From assembly GCA_903813345.2 (NCBI GenBank), contig CAIIXF020000010.1, positions 24,473,740 through 24,533,739 of the forward strand: a stretch of DNA of 60,000 nucleotides. Direction: 5' to 3'. This document shows positions 21,395 to 32,623 of this stretch, piece by piece. Source of the stretch: Owenia fusiformis (Eukaryota > Annelida > Polychaeta > Sabellida > Oweniidae). The notes under the pieces were generated by a model. It was not told where the DNA came from, searched no databases, and saw nothing but the letters and a program-made list of their open reading frames with translations. Both the position numbers and the translations under genes were made by a program. The first letter of the stretch is position 1. The number at the start of each line of letters is the position of its first letter.

Positions 21395-22950
21395 TTAGGT
21401 CATTGAAGGTCAAATGTCAAATCTTAAGTCAAATCTAAAGTCAGATTTGAACTTCTGAGAACACGTAGATGATTTTGAAAATTTTTTTTAGTCAATTTGA
21501 AGCAAGTTGAAAAAATACCTTTTTGACCTTGAGAAGGTCATTGAAGGTCAAATGTCAAATCTAAAGTCAGATTTGAACTTCTGAGAACTTGTAAAGTCAA
21601 ATTTGAACTTCTGAAAAGATGTAGATGATTTTGAAAAAAAAATTGGTCAATTTGAAGCAAGTTGAAAACAGACCTTTTTGACCTTTTTTGACCTTGAGAA
21701 GGTCATTAAAGGTCAAATGTCAAATTTAAAGTCAGATTTGAATTTCTGAGAACATGTAGATGATTTTGAAAAAAAGAATTAGTCAATTTGAAGCAAGTTG
21801 AAAAAAGACCTTTTTGACCTTTTTTGACCTTGAGAAGGTCATTGAAGGTCAAATGTCAAATCTAAAGTCAAATCTAAAGTCATATTTGAATTTTTGAATT
21901 TCTGAGAACATGTAGATGATTTTGAAAAAAAAATTTAGTCAATTTGAAGCAAGATGAAAAAATACCTTTTTGACCTTTTTTGACATTGAGAAGGTCATTG
22001 AAGGTCAAATGTCAAATCTAAAGTCAGATTTGAATTTCTGAGAACATGTAGATGATTTTGAAAAAAAAAATTAGTCAATTTGAAGCAAGTTGAAAAAAGA
22101 CCTTTTTGACCTTTTTTGACCTTGAGAAGGTCATTGAAGGTCAAATGTCAAATCTAAAGTCAAATCTAAAGTCATATTTGAATTTCTGAGAACATGTAGA
22201 TGATTTTGAAAAAAAAATTTAGTCAATTTGAAGCAAGATGAAAAAATACCTTTTTGACCTTTTTTGACATTGAGAAGGTCATTGAAGGTCAAATGTCAAA
22301 TCTAAAGTCAGATTTGAATTTCTGAGAACATGTAGATGATTTTGAAAAAAAAATTTAGTCAATTTGAAGCAAGTTGAAAAAAGACCTTTTTGACCTTTTT
22401 TGACCTTGAGAAGGTCATTGAAGGTCAAATGTCAAATTTAAGTCAAATCTTAAGTCAGATTTGAATTTCTGAGAACACGTAGATGATTTTGAAAAAAAAG
22501 TTTAGTCAATTTGAAGCAAGTTGAAAACAGACCTTTTTGACCTTTTTTTGACCTTGAGAAGGTCATTGAAGGTCAAATGTCAAATCTTAAGTCAGATTTG
22601 AATTTCTGAGAACACGTAGATGATTTTGAAAAAAAAATTTAGTCAATTTGAAGCAAGTTGAAAACAGACCTTTTTGACCTTTTTTGACCTTGAGAAGGTC
22701 ATTGAAGGTCAAATGTCAAATCTAAAGTCAGATTTGAAGGTCAAATGTCAAATCTAAAGTCAAATCTAAAGTCAGATTTGAATTTCTGAGAACATGTAGA
22801 TGATTTTGAAAAAAATTTTAGTCAATGTGAAGCAAGTTGAAAAAAGACCTTTTTGACCTTGAGAAGGTCATTGAAGGTCAAATGTCTAATGTAAAGTCAG
22901 ATTTGAACTTCTGAGAACATGTAGATGATTTAGAAATAAATTGAAGTCAG
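21395..22950 (+). repeat. About 140-bp tandem array (GACCTTGAGAAGGTCATTGA)
   Basis: Ten to eleven units with GAGAAGGTCATTGAAGGTCA, GTCAGATTTGAATTTCTGAG and ACATGTAGATGATTTTGAAA, repeating at about 21511, 21654, 21790, 21947, 22080, 22230, 22370, 22512, 22653 and 22823. Diverged single units lie at 17225-17360, 31745-31880, 34780-34930 and 53110-53260. Confidence 0.9.
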
Positions 22951-22998
22951 TCTAAACAGTATTTGTTAAGTTATAGGAAGTTGTAAGAAATTGTTACA

Positions 22999-23106
22999 GA
23001 CGCCGGACGCCGGACGCCGGACGCCGGACGCCAACCTCCAACCACCAACCGCCGTCGCAAAAAAACGGAGACCATAACAATATGTCACCACTTTTGGTGG
23101 TGACAT
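22999..23106 (+). repeat. GACGCCG microsatellite and terminal hairpin
   Basis: ACGCCGGACGCCGGACGCCG run, then about 45 bases, then the hairpin ATGTCACCAC-TTTTG-GTGGTGACAT at 23082-23106. The array start at about 21380 also carries ATGTCACCAC. This resembles the microsatellite-plus-hairpin 3' ends of the other Helentron-like tails. Confidence 0.6.
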
Positions 23107-23203
23107 AAAAATGGTGTTCAAGATACACTACCCATGCAAATTATTTTTGCATCTTGGAAGCCAGGCAGTATCTGTGTGATTTTATAAAAATTCGGAAATG
23201 TTC

Positions 23204-23294
23204 TTCAGATATGAGCCCCCTCTAAATATTGGGTGCGGAGGTACGTTTATAGAGCTCCTCCGCACCCAATATTTAGAGGGGGCTCATATCTGAA
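23204..23294. repeat. Perfect 38-bp stem hairpin
   Basis: Bases 23204-23241 pair without mismatch with 23257-23294 around a 15-base loop. The stem includes GAGCCCCCTCTAAATATTGG and GTGCGGAGG, related to the element's terminal repeat. Confidence 0.95.
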
Positions 23295-23653
23295 ATACAT
23301 TTCCGGTCTGGGAAAGGTTTAAGGCACACTGCGTCGCTATAGAATGAATTGCGCTACTATTTTCACAATTGTATTGATATTTGGTGTCAAATACACATAT
23401 CTTGGTATATTTGAAGTCCCAAAACGGCTTAGTTTCAGAAATACCCCAATTTTAAATTCAAAAATGACCGTTAGCTCAGCACCCTCCGCTCATTTGCGCC
23501 GCACCAAAACGGCTTAGTTTCAGAAATATCCCAAATTTAAATTCAAAAATGACCGTTAGCTCCGCACCCTCCGCTCATTTGCTCCGCACCCAATATTTCC
23601 CACAGGCTCTGTCTGCATAGGGTGAAGTGATATGTGTATTTCATTAAGCTTAC

Positions 23654-23775
23654 TTGTCATATTTAGCAAGTCCTTTGATGCTTCCTGTGCCTCCCTTAAA
23701 ATCAAATTCCTCCACAAAGTCAGCTGCCTCTGTATCATACACCTTTACCACCTGGCTCTTGTTTGCTATACAGAC
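23654..23775 (-). CDS. WDR74: WDR74-like exon 3 (internal)
   Basis: A 122-bp exon on the minus strand with acceptor TTTGATCTCATAG and donor GTAAGC. It encodes 40 codons plus two bases: VCIANKSQVVKVYDTE, then a short acidic stretch, then FKGGTGSIKGLAKYD. The motif (I/V)..G or A..N..VKVYD is a WD40 blade end. GG.G.(I/F)(K/R)GLA matches the same place in human WDR74. The last two bases (AA) join the T that opens the next exon to give Asn. The donor lies only 27 bp from the end of the inverted-repeat element at 21076-23624, so the element inserted almost at the splice site without destroying it. The exon shows no stop or frameshift. Confidence 0.85.
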
Positions 23776-24022
23776 CTATGAGATCAAACAACAATTAGAA
23801 ATTTACACAAACATAATTTTCTCCCATTACTACCATCATGATAAACCATGACATAATGTTTCATAATGTGGGATTTTCGTCAGGAAAGATCTTCTCGGAC
23901 TGTAATAAATAAAGGTCAAAGGGATGCCATTTGTTCTTTTTTGAATTGCAGCATGTTTAGTTGATCCAAATGTGTTTGTCTAGAATAAAATAGGCTCATA
24001 TATAGTACATATGTTATAGACC

Positions 24023-24823
24023 TAGCCTTGCCATAGGCGGTATTTTTTACGAATCTGATCTTGAATTTTTACCACCTTGTACAATCCAATACACCTGCGC
24101 TGATATTATGCTGAGTTATTCAGCGGTTTCGAGATTTCCATAATACCTATGCTAACAGGGGTATCGCGAAACCTATATTGGTTGACAGATCGCGTGGACA
24201 CGACGTGTGACTTCAGGCTGATTGACCAATCAAAATGTTATCAGGTTGACCAGCATAAACCAAGCAAACTTCCCGTCTACGACTTGAAATTCAATCTGAT
24301 CGAGTGTTTCCAGTGTAATTAAATGTACATTGGAATGTAAGAGTTAATATAAATTAAATCATGCGATTCAATGTTGATTTAAAACTGATTTCGCGATGAA
24401 AATGTACGAAGACCTAGTCCATGCAGCGGGCCATGTAGTCATCGATCAGTGATTGAATCTCAGCCTACACGTTCAATCATTTGAATTCAGCGATCTTTTC
24501 AACGTTTATTGTTGAAATCTTCTCATCTCCGGTTATCCGATCGATGATCCGGCATCCACTAGACTCTGATTGATATTTATCTGATAAAATATTTGTATTT
24601 TCATGATGAATTCGTGCAAGATTTGTTCGTGAGGAGTCCCGGTGAAAAGTGTACTTGTTTTTGACCGTGCATAATAATGAGCTAGCGCTGCAGGGCCATC
24701 GTTGATTGGTCAAATTTTACCGACATAAACATTCTGTCGGTAAAGCATGTGGCTTTCTCTTTGGTACAAGGCGGTCATAATAGAAATCAATATAAGTAAA
24801 GGAGACCAACTTGGGCAAGGCTA
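24023..24823. mobile_element. 801-bp element with 9-bp target duplication
   Basis: TTATAGACC stands at both 24014-24022 and 24824-24832. The ends are TAGCCTTGCC and its inverse. A 9-bp duplication points to a Mutator-like element; 8 bp plus chance identity would suggest hAT. Inside are CCAAT-type boxes (ACCAATCA at 24219-24236 and TGATTGGTCA near 24695) and a hairpin TTACCGACA/TGTCGGTAA at 24716-24740. The longest frame (78 codons, minus strand) is not recognised. Confidence 0.75.
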
Positions 24824-24832
24824 TTATAGACC

Positions 24833-25590
24833 CATCTCTTCTCAAATTGACTTTTTGGAGATGCTCGTTATGAAACACCCTGTATGTCATTTGTTGAGCT
24901 ACTGAATGGGTCGTTTCCAGGAATTCCTAGAACCTACTGGTTTGATTGGTGTTTCAAATTGATGGTTAAAGTATTTGATTGGATACTGTTCCTACTCAGC
25001 CAATTAATTTTAAAAATGCTTGCGGTCAATTGTTCCACACACATGTAGGTAAAGCTTTATACGGAGATCCAAGTGTATACGTTTATCATCTACGTTTTTA
25101 TACCGTTTTGTAAGTTCATTGCACTTATACTGATCATGAAAACTTTGAAATAATCAACTTGTTTATGTAATGACTCACTTTAAAGGATCGTGGTTATAAT
25201 ACACTACAACTACTAGGACACGGAAACAAGCATTTAATTATAATGTGCCTAATCTACACGTGCAGATGACAGTGCATTCACACTCTAGTTGATGGAGCTT
25301 TTCTATATCGGGAATAGTTATGTTCCATTAAGTACAATTTAAAATTGATTTTAGTAAATATAATAGTTCGACATCACCCTTTAAAGTATACGTATACGTA
25401 CATGTTGTACTTTCACTTATGTGCAAAATCTCTCTACTATCTAAAAATCTATACTTTCACATCAAACATGCATAGGCACCATATGCAGACTGTGCTATAC
25501 TATTAATTTTATAGATATTATAATTATTATTAGGAGGCCCCCTATAAATTTTAAAGATATTATTTATTATTAATTATTATTCTTTATTAT
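24833..25590. other. Unassigned intron sequence
   Basis: No gene or repeat boundary seen; ends in an ATT-rich run that is the target of the Helentron-like insertions. Confidence 0.5.
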
Positions 25591-25782
25591 TATTATTAGA
25601 CTCCAGATTGAAAATCTGGAGTCTATTGCTTTTGCCAGTTTTCTTATTAGACTCCAGATGTCAATCTGGAGTCTATTGTTTTTGTCAGTATTCTTATTCT
25701 TTATTATTATTCTTTATTATTAGACTCCAGATTGAAAATCTGGAGTCTATTGCTTTTGCCAGTTTTCTTCTTATTATTATTA

Positions 25783-27088
25783 TTAGACTCCAGATGAAAT
25801 CTGGAGTCTTGTTTTCGTCATTTTTCTTTATTATTATTCTTTATTATTCTTTATTATTATTATTGTACTGGAAGCCTTTTCTCAACAACCATAAGGTATC
25901 CAATTAAGATCATTATCCAGTCAATTTAGGTCCAGTATCCAGTTTCTGGGAAATTGGGTAAAACTTTTATCTAGGTCAAAGGTCAAGAACTAGGTCAAAT
26001 CCAGTACTTTGTCACTTTTTTCGATTTTCTCGATCGTCCTTCAATATTTTCGATCCGTTTTTTTTCCATTGTGTTCCTTATAAAAAAGTAGGAAAGCTAG
26101 GATCGATTTAGTTTTTTGATATCTCAAACCGATTTCGAGATATCAGTGTCCGAAAACAAGGTCCAAAAAAAACTTCTCCGAATCAAATGTCCAGGATATT
26201 AGAATTATAGGAAATTTTCTCAGGATTCCGAATCTGAAAACGGAATTTAGATCGGACTTCCGGTTCTGAAGAAATGGCGTTTTGAAAGCTCAAAAATCGC
26301 TAAATTTGGAGCCCATGTTAAGTCAATGGGAAAAAAGATTTTATTGAAGTGAAAAATACGAAATATAGACTGAGTTCAGCTAAATATAATGAAAGCTTTT
26401 AAAAGAATGGGACCTCAAAAGCCATCTAGCTTTAAAATTTGGACACCAAAATGCCTAGGTCAAAATCTAGGTCAAATTCAAAGTTTTTCCTTATTTTTGC
26501 GATCCAGACACTACAGATTAATTATATTCTTTGAAATTTTGTATACATGTAGCCAAGAGTGTGCTTATAGTGTGAGCCTTTTGCCGTCAGAAAGTATTTT
26601 GCCCCACTTTTGAGATATGGTGTCCGAAAAGTAGGTCAAAATAAAATATTCTCCAAATTTGACGTTTGAGTTATGAATTAAGTATAGAATTTTCTCAGGA
26701 ATCCGAATCTGCAAACCAAATTTCAATCCGACTTCTGTTTCGGAAGTTATGACATTTTGAAAGCTCAAAAATCGCTAAATTTGGTGCCCCATGTTATGTC
26801 AATGGGAAAAAAGATTTTTTTGAAGTGTAAAATACGAGATATAGACTAAGTACAGCTTAAAATAATGAAAGCCTATGAAAGAAAAAAATCAATCTGATGG
26901 TATCCTTATAGAAAGTCAAGAGAACTGAAAAAAATATTGAAAATTGATCTATTTATCTAATCATCAATTCGATAATTGATGTTCCTTACTTATCTATCTA
27001 ATCTAATCTTTATGTATCTAATCTATCAACTAAAAAGAATCTGTAATCTGGAGTCTGAAATTGAACTTGTTCAATTTCCAAAGTCTAG
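25783..27088 (+). mobile_element. Innermost Helentron-like copy, 1.3 kb
   Basis: 5' end TTAGACTCCAGATGAAATCT; 3' end hairpin GAAATTGAAC-TT-GTTCAATTTC at 27057-27078, then ten bases ending CTAG (27085-27088). Non-coding. The interior has two diverged blocks with AAAAATCGCTAAATTTGG. It lies between ATT-rich flanks. Confidence 0.75.
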
Positions 27089-28567
27089 TTATTATTATTA
27101 TTCTCTCTTTTCATGTTTTCTCAGCAACTAGAATGACTTACTTAAATCTGCTAACACAGTCAACTAGGTAATGAGGCCTAGTTTCTGGGAAATTAGGTCA
27201 AATGTTTATCTAGGTCAAAGGTCAAGAACTAGGTCAAATCGTGGGTTTTCACTATTTTACAAGTTTTCTCAATCCTTCGGTATTTTTGCTCCAGTTTTTT
27301 TTCATCTTGTTCCTTAGAAAAAAAGTTAATTTTGAGAAATGACGTTCGAAAAGTAGGTCAGAACATAAAAAGTTCTCCAAATTCAACGTGTGATTTATCA
27401 AATAAGTGTAGAATTATCTCAGGAATCCAAATCTGCAAACAAAATTTCGATCCGACTTCCGGTTCGGAAGATATAGAGCGCTGAAATCTCAAAAATCGCT
27501 AAATTTGGTGCCCCATGTTAAGTCAATGGGAAAGAAGACTTTTTCGAAGTGTAAAATACAAGACATAGACTGGGTACAGCTTAACATAAACATAATGAAT
27601 GTTTATAAAAGAAGGGGACCTCAAAAGCTAGATAGCTTCACGTTTTCCTTATATTTACGATTCTGACACTACACTTTAATAATTTGCTTCAAAATTTGGT
27701 ATACAGGTAGCAAAGAGTGTGCTAATAGTGTTAGCCTTTTGCTGTCAGAAAGTATTTTGAATCACTTTTGAGATATGATGTCCCAAATGTAGGTCAAAAT
27801 AAAAAGTTCTCCAAATTTAACGTATGAGTTATGAATTAAGGGTAGAATTTTCTCAGGAATCCGAATCTGCAAACCAAATTTCAATCCGACTCAGTTTGGA
27901 AGTTATGGCGTTTGAAAGCTCAAAAATCGCTAAATTTGGTGCCCTATGTTATGTCAATAAGAAAAATGATTTTTTTGAAGTGTAAAATACGAGATATGAA
28001 CTGAGTACAGCTTAACATTCTGAAAGCCTATAAAAGAAGGGGACCTCGAATGCTAAATAGCTTCAAAATTTAGACACCAAAATGCCTAGGTCAAAACCTA
28101 GGTCAAATTCATAGTTTTTCCTTATTTTTGCGATTCTGACATTACACTTTGATGATTTGCTTTGAAATTTTGTATACAGGTAGCAAAAAGTATGCTAATA
28201 ATGTTAGCCTTTTGCCGTCAGAAAGTATTTTGACCCACTTCTGAGATATGGTGTCCGAAAAGTAGGTCAAAATAAAAAGGTTTTCAAATTTAACATATGA
28301 GTTATGAATTAAGGGTAGAATTTTCTCAGGAATCTGAATCTTCAGTTAAGATTCTCTGCCAGTATTCAGAATGCAGATCGATGAAATATACTTTCAAAAA
28401 TTCCTACATAACTACCCAGCTATCTACTTAGCTACTTACTCAGCTACCTATTTAGCTACTTACTCAGCTTTCTACACAGCTTCTTACTGGGCTACTTACT
28501 CAGCTATCTAGGTCAAATCAAACAATCTGGAGTCTTAAATTGAACTTTGTTCAATTTACAAATCTAG
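27089..28567 (+). mobile_element. Main body of the next nested Helentron-like copy
   Basis: Continues from the 5' end at 25720-25782. It ends with TAAATTGAAC-TTT-GTTCAATTTA and CTAG at 28564-28567. Before the end is a minisatellite of AGCTACTTACTC type (28415-28505). Spliced length is about 1.54 kb. Confidence 0.75.
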
Positions 28568-29988
28568 TTATTATTCTTTATTATTCTTTCCCAGTTTTCT
28601 CGATAACCATAAGGCTTCCAATAAAGATCATTATTCAGTCAATTTATGTCCAGTATCTTGTTCCTCGGAAATTGGGTCAAATTCTTATCTAGGTCAAAGG
28701 TCAAGAACTAGGTCAAATCTTACATTTTCAACATTCTGTCATTTATCTTCGTCGTTGTTTATCGTAACTCCTAAATATATTTCCTTCCTATCCTATACTA
28801 TCCTATCGTTTCTTCCTATTCTATCCTATCCTTCCTTCCTATTCTGGAAGGAAGGATAGGATAGGATAGGAAGGAAGGATAGGATAAGAAGGATAGGAAA
28901 GAGGGATAGGACTGGACGACTTGGCTTATTCTGGACGACTCGGCTATATCCATCCCACCTATCCTATTCAATCCTATTTTTCTTTCCTATCCTTCCTATC
29001 TATCCTTCCTAACTTCCTTCCTATCCCATCCTTCCTATTCTGTCCTATCTTATTCTTTCTTCAGATTCTATCATATCCTATTCTATCCTTCCTATCCTAT
29101 CCTATCCTATACTATCTTATCCTTTCTTCCTATTCTGTCCTATCCTATGAATTCATCCATCAATCCATCCATCCATCGGTTTATTCTGGATGACTCGGCT
29201 TATTCTGGATGACTCAGCCTATTCTGGATGACTTGGCTATTTTGGATGACTCAACTATAATATCCATCCCACCTATCCTATCCTTCTTTCCTATCCTTCC
29301 TATCCTATCCTTCCTATCCTATCCTACTCTTCCTATTCTGTCCTATCTTATTCTTTCTTCGGATTCTATCGTATACTATTCTATCCTTCCTATCCTATCC
29401 TATCCTTCCTATTCTATCCTATCCTTCCTCCCTATTCTGTCCTATCCTTCCTATCCTATCAATCCATCCATTCATCCATCAATCCATCCATCCATCGGCT
29501 TATTATGGATGACTCGGCTTATTCTGGATGACTTAGCTTATTCTGGATGACTTGGCTTATTCTGGAATACTTGGCTATATCCATCCCACCTATCCTACCC
29601 AATCCTATCCTTCTTTCCTATCCTTCCTATCCTATCCTATCCTTCCTATTCTGTCCTATCTTATTCTTTCTTCGGATTCTATCGTATCCTATTCTATCCT
29701 TCATACCCTATACTATCTATCCTTTCTTCCTATTCTATCCTATCCTTCCTTCCTATTCTGTCCTATCCTTCCTCCTATCAATCCATCCATTCATCCATCA
29801 GTCCAGCCATCCACCTGCTTATTCTGGATGACTCGGCTTATGCTGGATGACTCAACTTATGCTGGATGACTCAGCTTATTCTGGATGACTTGGCTTATTC
29901 TGGATGACTCGGCTTATTGTGGATGACTCAGCTTAAAAAGTCTAAATCTGGAGTCTGAAATTGAACTTGTTCAATTTCCAAAGTCTAG
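28568..29988 (+). mobile_element. Main body of a nested Helentron-like copy with pyrimidine repeats
   Basis: Continues from the 5' end at 25647-25719 and ends at CTAG 29985-29988. Most of it is tandem sequence: TCCTATCCTTCC runs, ATCCATCCATC and GGATGACTCGGCTTATTCT units, in three longer blocks starting near 28930, 29240 and 29580. A purine strand inverse is at 28846-28910. Open frames of Ile/Leu/Ser/Tyr/Pro are products of the repeats. Confidence 0.8.
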
Positions 29989-30581
29989 TTATTCTAGTTA
30001 TAATTTTTTTTTAACGTGTAGCCAATAAAAAAACGATTCGACTGTGTGCAATCCGTTTTTTGATTACTTCTACCGATTTTGAGATATTGCGTCCAAAAAG
30101 TAATTAAAACGAAAAATTTCTCCAAATTCAATGTGGGAGTTATCAAATAAGTGTGCCCCATGTTAAGTCAATAGGAAAAAACCTTTTTCAAAGTGTAAAA
30201 TACAAAACATAGACTGAGTGCAGCTTAACATAATAATAATGAATGCCTATAAAAGAAGGGGACCTCAAAAGCTACATAGCTTCAAAATTTGGACACCAAA
30301 ATGCCTAGGTCAAAATCTAGGTCAAATTCATAGTTTTTCCTTATTTTTACAATTCTGACACTGCACTTTAATAATTTGCTATACTATATTATTTGTATAC
30401 AGGTAGCAAATAGTGTGTTAATAGTGTTAGCCCATTGCCATCAGAAAGTATTTTGACCCACTTTTGAGATATGGTGTCCGAAATATAGGTCAAAATAGAA
30501 AGTTCTCCAAATTCTGCAAACCAAATTTCAATCCGACTTTCGGTTAAGAAGTTATGGCGTTTTGAAAACTCAAAAATCACT
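29989..30581 (+). mobile_element. Remainder of the outermost Helentron-like copy
   Basis: Resumes interior sequence (TTGAGATATTGCGTCC, CCATGTTAAGTCAATAGG, AAGTATTTTGACCCAC) and stops inside CAAAAATCACT where R1 copy b begins. Confidence 0.65.
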
Positions 30582-31410
30582 AAAGGACGAGTGGCTTTAA
30601 GACCCTATACACTGTATTAGCCCCCAAGATATTTAGAAAAAATTGTACAGGATATCTAAGAGACTTTGTTTGATAACCAGATTCAAAAATTAGGTCATTC
30701 TGACATTTATATTTCAAAATATAGGTCATTCTATTAACATGTTTAAAATGACCTTTTCAAGGAAAAATCGCTTTTTTCACATCATTATTGTCAATGTTTC
30801 TATTTATTATCAAAGTTATCATTATTTTCAGTCTTTTAAGACTTTTTAATTGATCCTGTTGCTATTATCTTGCTATATAAAATATAACAAGTCAATTATA
30901 TATTGATCTGCTTCCTTGAGATCATTTGCACATATGGAATTTGTGGCAGTAAAATACTGAATTTATTATTTCACATCACAGTGAGGAAGCACAAAGAGCA
31001 ACATTTGAAAACACATGAACTTTACATAACTGTTGATAAGCACATTCATGTGTTTGTTCATTATAATAAGAGATTCTCTGAGCTATCATCATCTTCTTCA
31101 GATGACAACATTCTATACATATATTTTGATTTTAAAATGTCAAACTTCATGCATTTCTTTTTGCTTTTATACCCCTTGTGCCTACAACCTTACTCCCAAC
31201 AAGCCATGTACAACACCATCCAGTGATTGCATCAATACTATTACATACATCTGGATCTGGGTTATACTCCACCCATGTATAATGAGATTAAGAGGACATA
31301 AACCGATTACTGGACTTTTACACAAATTAGGCCATATGTATTTTTTAACAATGATGGTATATTTCCCATCTACTTGAAGATGGTCATCTGTGCATCTTAC
31401 TTGATTCATT
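30582..31410 (+). mobile_element. R1 repeat, copy b (5' half)
   Basis: Begins AAAGGACGAGTGGCTTTAAG and follows copies c and d to about 31400, where similarity stops. It shows that the LINE and nested elements of copy a are insertions. Confidence 0.7.
31150..31330 (-). pseudogene. R1 SWIM-like ORF remnant (copy b)
   Basis: Same coding remnant as at 19315-19710 (GVEYNPDPDVCNSIDAITGW-like order, minus strand), now split between frames by indels. Not functional. Confidence 0.4.
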
Positions 31411-31740
31411 TAGATTACATGTTTAATGAAAAGTGGCGGAGATAAATATCAGCCACCTTGAAAATTTCTTCTCAAACAGAAATCCTTTATCTCTAGGCAT
31501 CAGTATATAAAAGGAAGAGGTGCGTTTATTGGCAAATACCCCTATGGTCAAAATGAATAATTCTTAGGTGTAACACGAAGAATAGAATGTCATATAACTC
31601 TTTGGAAAAAATTAAAGTGCTCAGGCACACATAGGCTGAGATAGGCTGTTCATCATTGACTTAACATGAGGATATCAGCAGATCCCAAAAGAGGCCATTG
31701 GTTTCTATTGATTATCACAAAAATACCAAAAATACACTAT
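31411..31740. other. Unassigned intron sequence
   Basis: No gene or repeat partner recognised. Confidence 0.4.
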
Positions 31741-31744
31741 GGCC

Positions 31745-32110
31745 TGAATCAACTTTTTTGACCTTTCGAAGGCTCTGAAGGTCAACCAAAGGTCAAAACT
31801 AAGGTCAGATTCGAGGTCCTGAGAACTTGTAGATGATTTTTTGAAATTTGGTCAATTTGAAGCAAGTTGAAAAATGACCAATTTTTACCGTTTTTTTACG
31901 TCAATTATCTCAAAAATGGTAAAAAATCAAGTCAAACATATACTGTAGAAGTGGAAACTTTAACGACGTGGAAACTTTAACGACGTGGAAACTTTGGCGA
32001 AATTTTGCGTTGAAGGAGAGACGCCAAAATAAAAATTCATAGAAAAATAAGAAAAAATATCGGTGGGCGATAATACCGTGAAGAATACAGATCGACATAC
32101 AGATGCTGAA
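31745..32110 (+). repeat. Diverged GACCTT unit followed by 17-bp direct repeats
   Basis: One unit of the 140-bp family (31750-31890), then GTGGAAACTTTAACGAC repeated twice and a third partial copy (31951-31996). Confidence 0.6.
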
Positions 32111-32619
32111 TTTCATTTCGAATACATAAATAATACATACCTCAGTGTTTCCTCATCGATTTACAATCATAATTAATACCTATTTTGTTTTGCAATCATG
32201 TTTTGTATACCATCCTCTTTAATCTTGTTCATACGAGATTTGAATCAGACATAAAATTGACTCTAAAAAATGTTTAAGGAACTCTCAAGATAACACGATA
32301 GACATGATAAATCGTTCATCTCTGGGTCCTGTTTGTATTTGGTCACTAACAGCAATCACTCGATTAACGGTATGATATGAAAACAGTTTTTAATGACTAT
32401 TTAACTGATGCATTCACTTCATTGTCCAATGCTCCACTTTATTGATTTCAACTAAAAATGATATCAATTATTTTCCTTATTATTGATACACAGCCAGGGC
32501 CAGTAAAGGCCGCAAGGAAAGGGGACCATAATTTCTTTTACACCGGCTCGACTAGATTGTGTTACTTGGTACACAATTATAATATGTAACTTAACGTAAA
32601 TTATATTCAGGACGTGTGT
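32111..32619. other. Unassigned intron sequence
   Basis: No gene recognised between the 17-bp repeats and the piggyBac-like MITE. Confidence 0.4.
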
Positions 32620-32623
32620 TTAA

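Larger units (their letters stand above)
21076..23624. mobile_element. Inverted-repeat element next to exon 3 donor
   Basis: Ends are CACCCTATGCAGACAGAGCC and its inverse. Left arm 21076-21310; right arm 23310-23624, which contains an extra copy of about 110 bp. Flanks are AGGTG and AAGTG, a possible 5-bp duplication with one mismatch. A tandem array (21395-22950), a microsatellite and two hairpins lie inside, possibly as a second nested element (21375-23107). Confidence 0.65.
25597..30581 (+). mobile_element. Four Helentron-like copies nested within each other
   Basis: 5' ends TTAGACTCCAGA with a terminal hairpin occur at 25596, 25647, 25720 and 25783. 3' ends (hairpin, then CTAG before TT) are at 27088, 28567 and 29988. 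Interior sequence restarts after each 3' end with TTATTATT..., a CATAAGG-type block and TCTAGGTCAAAGGTCAAGAA. It restarts again after 29988, for the outermost copy. Each new copy therefore entered the ATT run just behind the 5' hairpin of the previous one. The outermost copy is cut at 30581 by R1 copy b and has lost its 3' end, which explains four 5' ends and three 3' ends. Confidence 0.85.

Noticed and set aside
28921-29869. Long overlapping open frames rich in Ile, Leu, Ser, Tyr and Pro
   Set aside because: They are direct translations of TCCTATCC and related repeats in several frames at once.
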